A stretch of DNA of 64,000 nucleotides from Legionella_C sp048541585. Lineage in GTDB: Bacteria; Pseudomonadota; Gammaproteobacteria; Legionellales; Legionellaceae. The notes beneath the pieces were generated by a model, which saw only the letters and a program-made list of their open reading frames with translations, was not told where the DNA came from and did not search any database. A program made the position numbers and the translations under genes. The stretch spans positions 2,542,001 through 2,606,000 of the forward strand of contig NZ_CP183303.1 in assembly GCF_048541585.1 (NCBI RefSeq), read 5' to 3'. How positions within the stretch are numbered: the first letter of the stretch is position 1; each line of letters begins with the position of its first letter. Positions 37,586 through 47,328 of this stretch are shown here, in pieces.

Positions 37586-38566
37586 CTAAACAAGGCTAAC
37601 CCATTTGAGACCAACGAAAGCACCATGTAGACCAAAATCGCTTTGTATTCTAGACTCATGCGCTGCAGTAAAATCTAAATCACTGAAATGTAAGGCATGA
37701 AAATAATTTACAACCATGTAACCTGCATCTACTGTAAAGTTACCTTGTGGTGTACCAAACGTATAAGCAACACCTAGTTTTGCATCTAGCTCAGGAACTA
37801 AGGATACAAAAGAAGAGTGGATTGGGCGGCTTAAAACAAGTGGATTACCGTTAAAAAGTGAATTATTGCTGTATTTATCTTCACCAACGATCGCAGCTAT
37901 AGCACCTTTACCATAGATAGCAAAGCCCATCCCCCAATTGTAAATCATATCAACGCCAAGACGAGGGCCGCCGCCATTAAATTTGAAATGGCCAGTTGCA
38001 AATCTATTTAAGGTCGCAAATTCTGTAGGAGTTGTACCAATAATTTGATCACCGCGGAATTGAGTATCGAGATGAAGATATTGCGCCCCAGCGTGGAAAC
38101 GAATATCTTTAAACTCACCAAAATCAACATGCTGTCCAAATTCAAAGTTAACAGCATCAAGATCCGTACTGCTAGAAATTACACTTCCAAGATTAACTAT
38201 AGTTGCTGGCGCAAGAACTACTTGCCTTGTAGGCAATGAATCATCGTGCCAACGTATCCAGTTTACATTAATATCATTACCTGGCCCGAAATGATAAGAC
38301 CCTTCTAATCTAAATCCCCACTCAAAATCATTATCCCGATCGTCGTAGTCTGGTAAACCATCATTTCTATTAACATTAATTACACTTAAGTTGGTATTAC
38401 TGTATAAAGGCTGTAAATAAAGTGCTTGTATTCCAATATCCCAACCTATAGCAGGGCAAGGTACCGTTACACTGCCTGGCACACAAACTGGCCCCATAGT
38501 TCCTGCAAATAAAGCACTATTTCCTAAAATTGCTACGGTAATAGCTATTTTTTTGATACTAATCAT
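37586..38566 (-). CDS. Legionella major outer membrane protein (MOMP) family porin
   Basis: 326 residues with signal peptide (..ILGNSALFA/GTMGPVCVPGSVTVPCP). The motifs GWDIGIQALYLQP, FEWGFRLEGSYHFG, DVNWIRWH-type strand, ..FDAVNFEFGQHVDFG.. and the C-terminal HGAFVGLKW are those of the Legionella MOMP-like beta-barrel family, essentially confined to Legionellales. The paired Cys in the N-terminal segment is typical of disulfide-linked MOMP. Several paralogues are usual per genome; this one is monocistronic with GGAG ahead of its ATG. Confidence 0.93.
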   Translation of the reverse strand: MISIKKIAITVAILGNSALFAGTMGPVCVPGSVTVPCPAIGWDIGIQALYLQPLYSNTNLSVINVNRNDGLPDYDDRDNDFEWGFRLEGSYHFGPGNDINVNWIRWHDDSLPTRQVVLAPATIVNLGSVISSSTDLDAVNFEFGQHVDFGEFKDIRFHAGAQYLHLDTQFRGDQIIGTTPTEFATLNRFATGHFKFNGGGPRLGVDMIYNWGMGFAIYGKGAIAAIVGEDKYSNNSLFNGNPLVLSRPIHSSFVSLVPELDAKLGVAYTFGTPQGNFTVDAGYMVVNYFHALHFSDLDFTAAHESRIQSDFGLHGAFVGLKWVSLV

Positions 38567-38642
38567 TAAATCCTACTCCATTTTATTAACAAATATTCTT
38601 TCCATACATATTGAGGGTATAAATTTACAATATACCGGCAGT

Positions 38643-38671
38643 AATATTCTTTAAATTTAACTTATTGTCAA
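38643..38671 (-). promoter_or_regulatory. Candidate sigma-70 promoter of the porin gene
   Basis: On the minus strand a perfect TTGACA (38671-38666) is followed after 17 bp by AATATT (38648-38643), about 77 bp before the start codon. Confidence 0.4.
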
Positions 38672-38815
38672 ACTTATTTTGCTAAAGCTAAATATTTCTT
38701 CTACTAAAAAAAAGATGAATAAACTATGATAACTAATTGGAGTAAGTAGTTAAGCCTAATTAACTACTCCGTTAATTAGACTTAACTAAAGGATTTATAA
38801 ACTAGTACCCAATGA

Positions 38816-40705
38816 TTAAAAGCTAACACCAAGAGCTGCTTCCACTACTTCTGCACCGCTTGCTAAATCATTTGTATAGTTATGTAAAACCCTATTTAAT
38901 AACTTTAATTCTGTTTTAAGTTGACTAGCAAGATGGTCCTCAATAAAAACATGATGCGTCTTGAGCGCAGTATCTAATAGAGCTAGCTTATCTGAAGAGT
39001 CATTTGTTGGGTCTAATAAACTTTCGTACGTTAATTTAATAAAATGAAATAGTATTTTTTCCTTAATAGTATCATTTGCATATTCTAGTAAACTAAGCGC
39101 TTCTTCTGATTTTTCAAAAGCAGCCTCTAATTGCCCTATTTTTCGATAACTAAGGATAAGATTTGAATATAAAGTTAGTTTTTCCGAAGCAGATTCTATA
39201 GCCTGTATAGAATATAGACTTAAAGCTTCCTTATAATACTTGATTGCCAAGGGGAAATTAGCTTGTTTAAAGAAACGGTTACCTAATTCTTTAAAAGCTA
39301 AAATTAAACTTTTTAATTCTTCTACTGCTTCTTCTTGTTCAAATTGAGTTAATTTACTTAGAGATTGTATTATTGCATTTTTTGCAGCTACAAGTTTAGC
39401 TGCAGAAGGTAAATTGTCATCTTTTGCTTGAAATTTACCATTTACAATTTTTTCTTCTAAGATTTTTAAGGCATCATAATAAGCAATGCGAGCATTTATT
39501 TCTTCAAGCCGTTCTTTTAAGACTAATTTTTCTTGACTATCTTGAGTCGCTGAAATAGCTTGTTCATAAATACTTTTCGCTTCATAAACTCCTTTGCGAA
39601 AATTTAACTTATGGGTTTTATAATAATCAATAATAGCCTGTTGATGGTCCTTTATAGCGCTTCTAACGCTGCTATTATATTCTTCATTATCATAATAAGT
39701 AATTTTCCCGTTAATCAAAACCATACCACTAACTAGCGTATCAATGCGTTCAAATGAACCTTTAACTCCATGACCTAATACAAAATTAGGATCAATTTGA
39801 GCGTCACCTAAAGCAATTGTATGGGGTATATCAGCTTGATAATAAGTAAAGGAATTTAATTGCTGAGGATTAAGAGAAAAAATACTAAAATTAGGTTTCG
39901 AACGGCCATTCTTTGGCGTCATCATTTCATATTGAATCCCTGTTTTACCAGTCACTACCTTAAGAACTGTATCTAACCACGCTTTTTTTTCAATTGGTAG
40001 CAAATTATTTGGACACTCTATATATAGGCAGTTTTTGTTGTCTTTAAAAAAAGTGCTATGACAATCTGGAAAAGTAAACTCTGTCCAACCAAATTTTCTT
40101 AAATCCTCGATTGCCCTGACAAATTCTAAAGGTGTTTTACCTAACATTTTAGGCTTTGTAATATTATCTGCCTGAGTAGCAATACTATTATCTATTTTCA
40201 TATAAGCTATAAGATGTTTTTGTATAACTACATCCTTAGAAACAGCAGAAACTTCAAATGGCTTAGCTTTTCCTTTTGCTATATTTCTTTTATTAATTGC
40301 ATCCACAACAGCACGTTTACCTCCTGTACAGTCAAACACATAATCACAGGCAACAAATTCTTCTGTCAAATTACCTTGCTCATCTTTGGAAGCAACAAAA
40401 ATACCTTTTTTATCTTCAGAAAAACGGACAAATTCTTTTTTCTCAATAGTGACATTTTGAGTGAGAGTATGTTTATGCAAAGTTTTTTCAATATCTCGGA
40501 TATGACTTGTTTTTTTATTAAAAGGAAGTTTTGTCTTTATACCCTCCTCTGCTTGCCGAAAGATTCCAGGATTAAGAAAGCCTGGTCTTACATAATCACC
40601 AGCTCGAGGATCATAAATCACTATATCTTTTATACCTTTTCGTCTGAGTTTACTTGCTAGATATAATCCACTAGGACCTGCACCAATAATTACTACATGA
40701 GGCAT
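38816..40705 (-). CDS. FAD-dependent oxidoreductase fused to a TPR-like helical domain
   Basis: 629 residues. The N terminus MPHVVIIGAGPSGLYLASKL is a Rossmann FAD motif (GAGPSG 8-13), followed by YDPRAGDYVRPG and a second FAD site VFDCTGGKRAVVDA; ALGDAQIDPNFVLGHGVKG near 300 matches the GD motif of aromatic hydroxylase-like flavoproteins. From about 360 the protein is helical; residues about 460-550 include TPR-like pairs (KELGNRFFKQANFPLAIKYYKEAL, YSNLILSYRKIGQLEAAFEKSEEAL). Substrate unknown. A PmrA-like box with 7-bp spacing precedes it, so an effector acting inside the host is possible (inference). Confidence 0.87.
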   Translation of the reverse strand: MPHVVIIGAGPSGLYLASKLRRKGIKDIVIYDPRAGDYVRPGFLNPGIFRQAEEGIKTKLPFNKKTSHIRDIEKTLHKHTLTQNVTIEKKEFVRFSEDKKGIFVASKDEQGNLTEEFVACDYVFDCTGGKRAVVDAINKRNIAKGKAKPFEVSAVSKDVVIQKHLIAYMKIDNSIATQADNITKPKMLGKTPLEFVRAIEDLRKFGWTEFTFPDCHSTFFKDNKNCLYIECPNNLLPIEKKAWLDTVLKVVTGKTGIQYEMMTPKNGRSKPNFSIFSLNPQQLNSFTYYQADIPHTIALGDAQIDPNFVLGHGVKGSFERIDTLVSGMVLINGKITYYDNEEYNSSVRSAIKDHQQAIIDYYKTHKLNFRKGVYEAKSIYEQAISATQDSQEKLVLKERLEEINARIAYYDALKILEEKIVNGKFQAKDDNLPSAAKLVAAKNAIIQSLSKLTQFEQEEAVEELKSLILAFKELGNRFFKQANFPLAIKYYKEALSLYSIQAIESASEKLTLYSNLILSYRKIGQLEAAFEKSEEALSLLEYANDTIKEKILFHFIKLTYESLLDPTNDSSDKLALLDTALKTHHVFIEDHLASQLKTELKLLNRVLHNYTNDLASGAEVVEAALGVSF

Positions 40706-40737
40706 AATAATATCTGAATATAGGTTGAATTGTATAT

Positions 40738-40770
40738 ATTTTATACAAAATTTATTAAGGAATTATTAAA
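40738..40770 (-). promoter_or_regulatory. PmrA-like tandem box and -10 for the FAD/TPR gene
   Basis: On the minus strand TTTAATAAT-TC-CTTAATAAA (40770-40751) repeats TTAAT at an 11-bp period and is followed after 7 bp by TAAAAT (40743-40738), 32 bp before the start. Confidence 0.6.
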
Positions 40771-40947
40771 AAATATCTAATTGATTAATTATGTAACAAA
40801 TATAATGTAAGACTTATTGGAAAGAACTAGGCTGTAAATTAAGTTGGGGGCATTAAACAGACGTTTTTTTAGGTAAAAACTGCAATTAAGATGATTGGAA
40901 TTAAAACAAAATAGCACAATGAGAAAACCCATTGTGCTAGAGATTAC

Positions 40948-43200
40948 TTAAGGATTTTGAATTTTATTCTTGATATAAACACCAGCTTCTTTTAAGCGAT
41001 CATCGGTCCAGACATTACTAGAGCAGGTACCTGGTACCCAAATTGCTCCGGAACGGAAATCATCTGAATGGTTCCAATTTGTCCAGCTTATTTTTTTAGT
41101 TGCCATAAGCTGTAGGTATCTATCAGACATAGCAAAATCATTTGCACCGTCACCACTATAAGTCTGGGTGCCAAATTCAGTTACGAAAATGGGTAAGACA
41201 TTAGAAGCACTATCTAGAGCATTTAAATAGTTATCCCTATGTGAGGCCGCATAAAAATGGAAGGTATACATGATATTAGGGAAATTAACAGGATTATTAA
41301 CAATTTCCTGATAGCTACTGCCTTCCGATACGCCTAAAGAACTCCAACCACGCGTACCAACAATGATAGGTGCTTTAGAATCAATTGCTCTAATTACTGG
41401 AATAATTTGATCAGCATAATTTTTAATCGCAGCCCAACTAACACCGTTAGGTTCATTAGCTATTTCATACAGAATATTGTTTTTATTTTTATGCGCTGTA
41501 GCAATATCTGTAAAGAATTTTTTAGCACGATCTAAATTATAATTAGGATCACCAGGATTTAATATGTGCCAATCTACAATCACATACATACCGCGGTTAT
41601 AAGCTTGATCAATTAACTGGCTAACTAATTGGGTAAATTGGGCAGGATTAGTCTCATATCCTCCCTCTTGCACATACATAGCAAGACGAATAACGCTTGA
41701 TTTAAACCCATTTGCTAAGACATCAAAAGCAGCCGGAGTCATACACTGGCTAAACCATTGTAGTCCATGCGAGCTCATACCTCTTAATTGAATTGCATCA
41801 CCATGTTCATTACATAACTTAGTGCCGCATACCGTTAGCTGGCCATTAATCGCTAAAGGCGTACCGGTACCTTGTTGTGTTATGGTAATAGCAACAGTCG
41901 CATTCGGAGTGGCAGTTAAAGGTTGTGGCGAAAATTTAACAGAATAGCCACTTATGGGTGCCGCTGACAAAGTATAAATCACGCCATCAGTTAGCATTAC
42001 TGTTGCTGAACCATTACCCATAGGCATAGTAATCGTAGTTGTGATAGGCGTAGTATTATTATTGGGTGTCAACGTAACTTTCAATGAAGTCACAGCCGGT
42101 GGAGCATTGGTAACGTTTAAGGTGACGGAATCTTGTGCGACTTGAACACACTTATAAGATAAAGTAGTGGTAGGTGCTGTGGTACCCGCTGTTGCACTTG
42201 TCGGGCTAAAACTTGGTGTACAGATATAGCCGTTGAAATTAATAGTATCTGTCGAGAACGAATAGACACTACCTGCTTTTAATTGACTAACTGTAGTTGT
42301 GGCATTCCAGCTTAAGGGTTGAGCTAGCGAGCCTCCTGATTGATTGTCTCTTAATAAAACAGTAGGCTTTCCAGTGTAATTGGAAATCTGTGTAGGTAGC
42401 GCTTGCACTTTAATAGCAATTTTGCCCGTTTGCTGTGCTTGGCTATAAGTAATAGTCGATAAGGCTTGTTGATTAGCATTAATTGTCACCGAACTTGGTA
42501 CAGCATTACCTTGATAAGTATTACCAGCACTATCGGTAACCGCTTGCGGTGATATAGTATAAGCACCAGGCGCTAAGTTAGGCAGCGTTACTGTGGTATT
42601 CCATGGCAATTGAACATCACTAATGTTTTGGCCATTCATTGTTAAATGAACTAAAGCATAAGTTTGAGCAACATTAGTTGGCTTAGCAGAGGCGTTTTTC
42701 AATTGAAGACTACCTGTCTCAACTGGAGTCCCACCTACATAAACATTAACAGTACCATCTACATGAGCATCCGCATTAACGCCGTATTTAATTTGGATTG
42801 ATTTCCCTACAGGCAATTTTGTCGTTGTTCCTTGATAAGCGGTAAAATGCATATTAAGGGTCGCTAAGTAAGTCCCATCTGCTTGAGGTTGCGAGGTAAT
42901 ATTTAGCGGGCTATCAGGGTACGGCAATGGCGCAAAATCGCCCCAAAAAGTTGTATTTAAAGGCGCGCTACTTTTAAAAGTAACCGTGGTATTTTCAAAA
43001 TCAACAGCAGTGGCACAATTGTTAGTTAATTTTAAAACTACAGACTTCCAATATTGGTCTCCTGTCACTACAAATTGTGAATTAATACAGGTAGTAGGCT
43101 GCGCTACAATGGTTGGCACCGGTATCGCTGGATTGGTTGCAGCAAGCGCACTTTGAGTTAATAAAATTAGTGGGCCTAAACCCCTTAAACGATATCTCAT
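40948..43200 (-). CDS. Secreted glycoside hydrolase family 5 endoglucanase
   Basis: 750 residues from the ATG at 43200 (an ATG 6 bp upstream is too close to AAGGA). Signal peptide to about residue 21. Residues about 30-165 form a beta-sandwich-like region with cellulose-binding flavour, followed by Ser/Thr-rich Ig-like segments; about 440-745 is a GH5 (subfamily 2-like) catalytic domain: RGMSSHGLQWF, VIRLAMYV, DWHIL, the acid/base Glu583 in YEIANEPNG and the nucleophile Glu675 in VTEFGTQ, FHFYAASH. It should cut cellulose or related beta-glucans outside the cell. Divergent from an LPMO gene 267 bp away. Type II secretion is expected, not shown. Confidence 0.94.
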   Translation of the reverse strand: MRYRLRGLGPLILLTQSALAATNPAIPVPTIVAQPTTCINSQFVVTGDQYWKSVVLKLTNNCATAVDFENTTVTFKSSAPLNTTFWGDFAPLPYPDSPLNITSQPQADGTYLATLNMHFTAYQGTTTKLPVGKSIQIKYGVNADAHVDGTVNVYVGGTPVETGSLQLKNASAKPTNVAQTYALVHLTMNGQNISDVQLPWNTTVTLPNLAPGAYTISPQAVTDSAGNTYQGNAVPSSVTINANQQALSTITYSQAQQTGKIAIKVQALPTQISNYTGKPTVLLRDNQSGGSLAQPLSWNATTTVSQLKAGSVYSFSTDTINFNGYICTPSFSPTSATAGTTAPTTTLSYKCVQVAQDSVTLNVTNAPPAVTSLKVTLTPNNNTTPITTTITMPMGNGSATVMLTDGVIYTLSAAPISGYSVKFSPQPLTATPNATVAITITQQGTGTPLAINGQLTVCGTKLCNEHGDAIQLRGMSSHGLQWFSQCMTPAAFDVLANGFKSSVIRLAMYVQEGGYETNPAQFTQLVSQLIDQAYNRGMYVIVDWHILNPGDPNYNLDRAKKFFTDIATAHKNKNNILYEIANEPNGVSWAAIKNYADQIIPVIRAIDSKAPIIVGTRGWSSLGVSEGSSYQEIVNNPVNFPNIMYTFHFYAASHRDNYLNALDSASNVLPIFVTEFGTQTYSGDGANDFAMSDRYLQLMATKKISWTNWNHSDDFRSGAIWVPGTCSSNVWTDDRLKEAGVYIKNKIQNP

Positions 43201-43473
43201 AATCATTTTCCTTATGAATTGAGTTAAATAAAATACAAGATGGAGAGAAAATATAATCCCGATAAATCATGGCGGTTATTTAAAATAGACTAAAAAGAAA
43301 CTAAAGCAAAGGGAAAGTACATTATTAAAGCTACTTTTTAGTGCCTCATTAGGATAAGTAATAAAACGTTGCTCCAGAAAACAGCTAACTTTGATTTAAA
43401 TAAGAGCATATTTGAAGTAAAGGAAAATTTCGTTTATAAAGAAAAGTCAGGTTTTTTATAGGGACTTAAAACG

Positions 43474-45144
43474 ATGCATACCTTTAAACGAATTACCTTA
43501 ACCTTTTTTACTTATTTAACCTTATCGCTATTATCTCTACCAACCTTCGCTCATGGTGTAATTGAAAGCCCTCCCTCACGCGAGCAATTTTGCGGTGTTG
43601 AGAGTAAGCCTGATGAAATTTTTAAAGATAAAATGACCCATGAAGAATGTCGGCCTATTATGACTAAAGAAGATGGCAGTTTAGATAATAGTGTCTACAA
43701 TTTTATGGCAGTTTTAACCCATACGATTGGCCGCTCTTCTAAACCTATCGACCAATTACCAAAATATGTTTGTGGCTTTGCCTCAGAGATGTGGAGTGGC
43801 GGTAAAACACCCTGGGATAGAGCTAATAACTGGCCAACCACACTTATCGCTGGCGGGCAGCAAAAATTTGTTTGGAATATATCTTGGGGTAATCACTTTG
43901 GTGATACTGAAGAGTTCGTTTATTGGATTACTAAACCAGATTTTAAATTTGACCCAACCAAAGAACTCACATGGAATGACTTTGAAACTACGCCTTTCTG
44001 CCATCTTAAGTATAATGATCAAACCCCTAATGCCAATCCTAATGTTATTCCTGATAAAGCGACTAATAGATTTACTACAATTTGTACCGTTCCTGCCCGT
44101 ACTAGCCGCGCGGTAATTTATGGTGAATGGGGGCGTAATAGCTATACTTACGAACGTTTTCATTCCTGTATAGACGTCGTCTATTCAACTGATAATCCAC
44201 CTGCAAATATTAAAGCGGTCATAACCCCGCTTCCCACTCAAGTTACAGGGCCTACTGAACTACAACTAGATGGTAGCCGCTCCGTAGGAACTAATTTAAC
44301 TTATAATTGGTCAATTGATGCGGATAACTTAACTCCCTATCAACTGCAAAATAGTCAAAGTGCTAAAGCACGCTTGTTAATTGCTAATATTAATGCCCAA
44401 CAACGTGTTACAGTTAATTTAACTGTGCAACAAGGCCAAACTTCTAATCGAGTCAGCACTCAATTTACTCATGTACCTACTATTAGTGCGACCTGGAAAA
44501 TGGTTGGACGAGCAACACTAGATTCAACCCTTAAAGCAGGGGATAAAATTCAGTTACGCTTAATTGACAATACCGGAAAAGATTATCTCTTTCCAAGTAC
44601 GCCATTAGTATTAACTGCCGATACAGCTAAACCTGAAAACTGGGCCTATACTCTAGCGCAGGCTGTTAACCCAGGTAATCAATTTTCAGCTAAAATTGGT
44701 ATTTTAAGCTCAGATAATAAAACCATTGAGCCTATTAAATCTGCTACTGATAATATGATTTATGTGCCCATTAGCAGTACAGTAACTAATGGCTATATCC
44801 AAGTTGATAAAACAACTGACCCTGTTCAAGCTTGTGTTTCTCAACGGAAACAAGGTTCGGGTAGCTACTGGTTAGGTTATGATATTTATGCTGATACCAC
44901 GCCTATTTTATTAAACTTTAGCGCAACAGGTATTGACTTAACTAAGATTATTGTCGATAAAGGTGTCTTCAATAACATTAAAGTGCTTGATAAAGATAGA
45001 CTTTTAATCGGCACAAAACCCGCTTGGGTAACCAAAACCAATCCCGGTTATATGGCATTTTTTGGCCCCAATTATGGTAGCTATGATCCCTTTAATTCAC
45101 CTATTAATGCTACTTGTCAAACTGGGGCTTTGTTAAGAAAATAA
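43474..45144 (+). CDS. AA10 lytic polysaccharide monooxygenase
   Basis: 556 residues. The signal peptide ends at LPTFA, leaving His27 as the mature N terminus (HGVIESPPSREQFCG), the first ligand of the copper histidine brace; the second is His141 in SWGNHFGDTEEF. The AA10 domain spans about 27-225 and ends ERFHSCIDVVYS. A PKD/Ig-like domain (about 230-320) and further beta domains follow, probably for substrate binding. AA10 enzymes oxidatively cleave chitin or cellulose. Divergent from the GH5 gene, so the pair may attack the same polymer; chitin versus cellulose cannot be read from the sequence. Confidence 0.94.
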   Translation: MHTFKRITLTFFTYLTLSLLSLPTFAHGVIESPPSREQFCGVESKPDEIFKDKMTHEECRPIMTKEDGSLDNSVYNFMAVLTHTIGRSSKPIDQLPKYVCGFASEMWSGGKTPWDRANNWPTTLIAGGQQKFVWNISWGNHFGDTEEFVYWITKPDFKFDPTKELTWNDFETTPFCHLKYNDQTPNANPNVIPDKATNRFTTICTVPARTSRAVIYGEWGRNSYTYERFHSCIDVVYSTDNPPANIKAVITPLPTQVTGPTELQLDGSRSVGTNLTYNWSIDADNLTPYQLQNSQSAKARLLIANINAQQRVTVNLTVQQGQTSNRVSTQFTHVPTISATWKMVGRATLDSTLKAGDKIQLRLIDNTGKDYLFPSTPLVLTADTAKPENWAYTLAQAVNPGNQFSAKIGILSSDNKTIEPIKSATDNMIYVPISSTVTNGYIQVDKTTDPVQACVSQRKQGSGSYWLGYDIYADTTPILLNFSATGIDLTKIIVDKGVFNNIKVLDKDRLLIGTKPAWVTKTNPGYMAFFGPNYGSYDPFNSPINATCQTGALLRK

Positions 45145-45159
45145 TCATCCCTTCTCAAT

Positions 45160-45195
45160 GGTAACTATTCCTACTAAAAGTGGGAATAGTTCCAT
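45160..45195 (+). terminator. Hairpin after the LPMO gene
   Basis: AACTATTCCTACT (45163-45175) pairs with AGTGGGAATAGTT (45179-45191) with one mismatch. It lies about 19 bp past the stop codon; no T-run follows, so its terminator role is only likely. Confidence 0.5.
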
Positions 45196-45724
45196 TCCCT
45201 AACTCTCATTAAACTACACTATTAGAATTCCCGCTGGAAGAGTACATGAATAATAGGCTTTGTATTTGAAATAGTACTTTTTTTCTTAAGCAAAATTAGA
45301 AATATCGCAGCAGCCCTAACCAATATCCTCCTTCCACCTTATTTAACTCCTAAAGGTGAGGCTAGTTTTGGCCCAATTAATTTAATCTAATGATTTATAA
45401 GGATCACTTAAAAAATCACTTAAGCTACTTCAAGTAAAATAATTTAAGATAAAAATACTGAATTAGTAATAATAGCAAATTTAATGAAAGTATTTGTTTT
45501 TTATTAAAAATACTTGGCATATCTTTGCTTAACCCTTCAACCAAAGATTATTTTACAAACTTTGTCTAATACAAAAGATTCGTTTCTACTAAAGTAATTG
45601 CATTTTAAAAATATAATATTTCATAAGAATTTTTCATTCATATGATAACGGGTAATAGTCCAGTTAGACAAAATTTATTTATTAGAAGCATAAAAAGATA
45701 ATTTTATGAATAAAAAATTAACTA
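45196..45724. other. AT-rich intergenic region
   Basis: About 530 bp between the LPMO terminator and the next promoter. No frame with a ribosome binding site, no repeat family from this window and no RNA-like fold was recognised. Most of the stretch is very AT-rich. Confidence 0.5.
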
Positions 45725-45757
45725 CTTAATAAATTGTTAACAAATTTGTAATATAAT
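45725..45757 (+). promoter_or_regulatory. PmrA-like tandem box and TATAAT
   Basis: CTTAATAAA (45725-45733), TT, GTTAACAAA (45736-45744) repeat TTAA at an 11-bp period; TATAAT (45752-45757) follows after 7 bp and is 33 bp before the start at 45791. Confidence 0.65.
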
Positions 45758-45790
45758 TTATCTAATAAACTATGTGATAAAGTTATATTT

Positions 45791-47287
45791 ATGAAAAAAA
45801 ATTATGAAGTTTCAGAAATAGGCTTACCTCAAAAAGAGGTACGTCACTTACAAATTGACTATTTACAATCATTTTTAGATTGTTTTACTAATATTAAAAG
45901 ATTAAACGAGTGTTATAGAAGTCGTAATCAAGGTTCATCTGAACTTGTAAATATAAATGTTATTAAATTTTGTCAAGAAAGCTTTGATGAAAATGGTAAA
46001 TATCGTGGTAAAGAGGGTAACGAGAAGGATCCCCATGATCTGGATAGTGCTCGTTTCAGTAATTTTTATGGTAACCCTGCAAGTAATAATAGCGCGCAAC
46101 AAGATGATCCACGCGATCAACTTCTATGTGATCGGGATCGTTTTCTACTGGACATGATTCATTTTCATCTGTCCACCGATTATACAGAGCGCTTGGTAGG
46201 CCAAGTTATGCGTGAGATAGAGGACATTAGAAACATACCAGATAAGGATGAGCAAAACAAAAGGTTAGCACAGTGTAAAAAAACTTGGAGCCCTTTAATC
46301 TCAGGTAAAATAAGTAAATCGACTATAGATGATGCAAATTTAGATGCATTTGGAGCCTTTTGGGGGGGAGTTATTGTTACTGAATATTTAGAAACTTTTC
46401 TTTTTAAACCTCTGTTTAACCATTTGCTCCCACTTTCAGATAATCTCCCTAAAGAACCTATAAACTTATTTAAAATAAAGGGAAATCAAAAGAATGACCG
46501 ATGGTGGCTGGAAAGCGAATTAATACAAACTACCTGGCGTCATTTAATATTAAATTTGCAGAGCAAAGATGATGAAAGAGAAATAAACCAACTTAGAGAA
46601 GAAAATGACAAACTTAAAAAAGACAATGCTGCTCTACAAAACATGTCCCTAGGCGGAAAAATAGGTTTTGGCTTTGGTTTTACAGCTTCGGTTGGTCTAG
46701 GTGCAGCGATAGGCGCCTTATTAGGTACGGTTATAATTCCTATTCCCGGTGTTGGTACTACTGTTGGTGCTATTTTAGGTGGGCTGGTTGTAGGAGGTGG
46801 CGTAGCCACCGCAGGTTCTGCTGGAGCTGGTATATTTAACTTTGCAACTGGCAACCCGAACAATGGCTTAGCATTTACAACCCTAGGTTTCGCAAGCGCA
46901 GGCGCTGTTGGTGGTGCATTTTTAGGAACTTTTTTAATCCCAATACCTATTGTAGGTACTGCAGTTGGTGCAGCCGCCGGTGCGCTAGTCGGTGCTCTTG
47001 TTCCTTTAATAGCTGCTGGAATTAAGCATCTTTATAATAAATATCAAGAACATTCTCGTAAAGAGGCAGGAAGTAATGAACCAAAGAAACCATTAGGTGT
47101 TGATGAAATTGAAAATGATTCTGTAAATTTTCTAGTTGAGGGACTTGGAGTTCAACCTAAATCTTCAGAAAAAGAGCCAAAAGAAAGAAGAGCACTATCC
47201 TCATCACTTCCAATTGATATCACGTCAAAAAAACTTGCTGATTATAGAGACGATAATATAGTATCTTATAAACCCCCTTCTGTTTAA
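45791..47287 (+). CDS. Unknown protein with duplicated glycine-zipper membrane segments
   Basis: 498 residues. The first 250 are soluble and unrecognised; a short coiled coil (about 257-285, REINQLREENDKLKKDN) leads into a Gly/Ala-rich hydrophobic region at about 284-411. That region contains two related units, GALLGTVIIPIPGVGTTVGA at 308 and GAFLGTFLIPIPIVGTAVGA at 375, 67 residues apart, resembling glycine-zipper pore or membrane-insertion helices. The last 90 residues are charged with Glu/Ser-rich stretches, the composition favoured in Dot/Icm C-terminal signals. No signal peptide. PmrA-like promoter. Function unknown; a membrane-inserting effector is one hypothesis. Confidence 0.85.
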   Translation: MKKNYEVSEIGLPQKEVRHLQIDYLQSFLDCFTNIKRLNECYRSRNQGSSELVNINVIKFCQESFDENGKYRGKEGNEKDPHDLDSARFSNFYGNPASNNSAQQDDPRDQLLCDRDRFLLDMIHFHLSTDYTERLVGQVMREIEDIRNIPDKDEQNKRLAQCKKTWSPLISGKISKSTIDDANLDAFGAFWGGVIVTEYLETFLFKPLFNHLLPLSDNLPKEPINLFKIKGNQKNDRWWLESELIQTTWRHLILNLQSKDDEREINQLREENDKLKKDNAALQNMSLGGKIGFGFGFTASVGLGAAIGALLGTVIIPIPGVGTTVGAILGGLVVGGGVATAGSAGAGIFNFATGNPNNGLAFTTLGFASAGAVGGAFLGTFLIPIPIVGTAVGAAAGALVGALVPLIAAGIKHLYNKYQEHSRKEAGSNEPKKPLGVDEIENDSVNFLVEGLGVQPKSSEKEPKERRALSSSLPIDITSKKLADYRDDNIVSYKPPSV

Positions 47288-47328
47288 CAATCAATAATTG
47301 ATTGATTAGATCATATAAGTTAGCGAGT

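Noticed and set aside
40214..40660. 148-codon forward frame opposite the FAD gene
   Set aside because: Composition is Phe/Cys/Ser-rich as expected for an antisense shadow of a conserved FAD domain.
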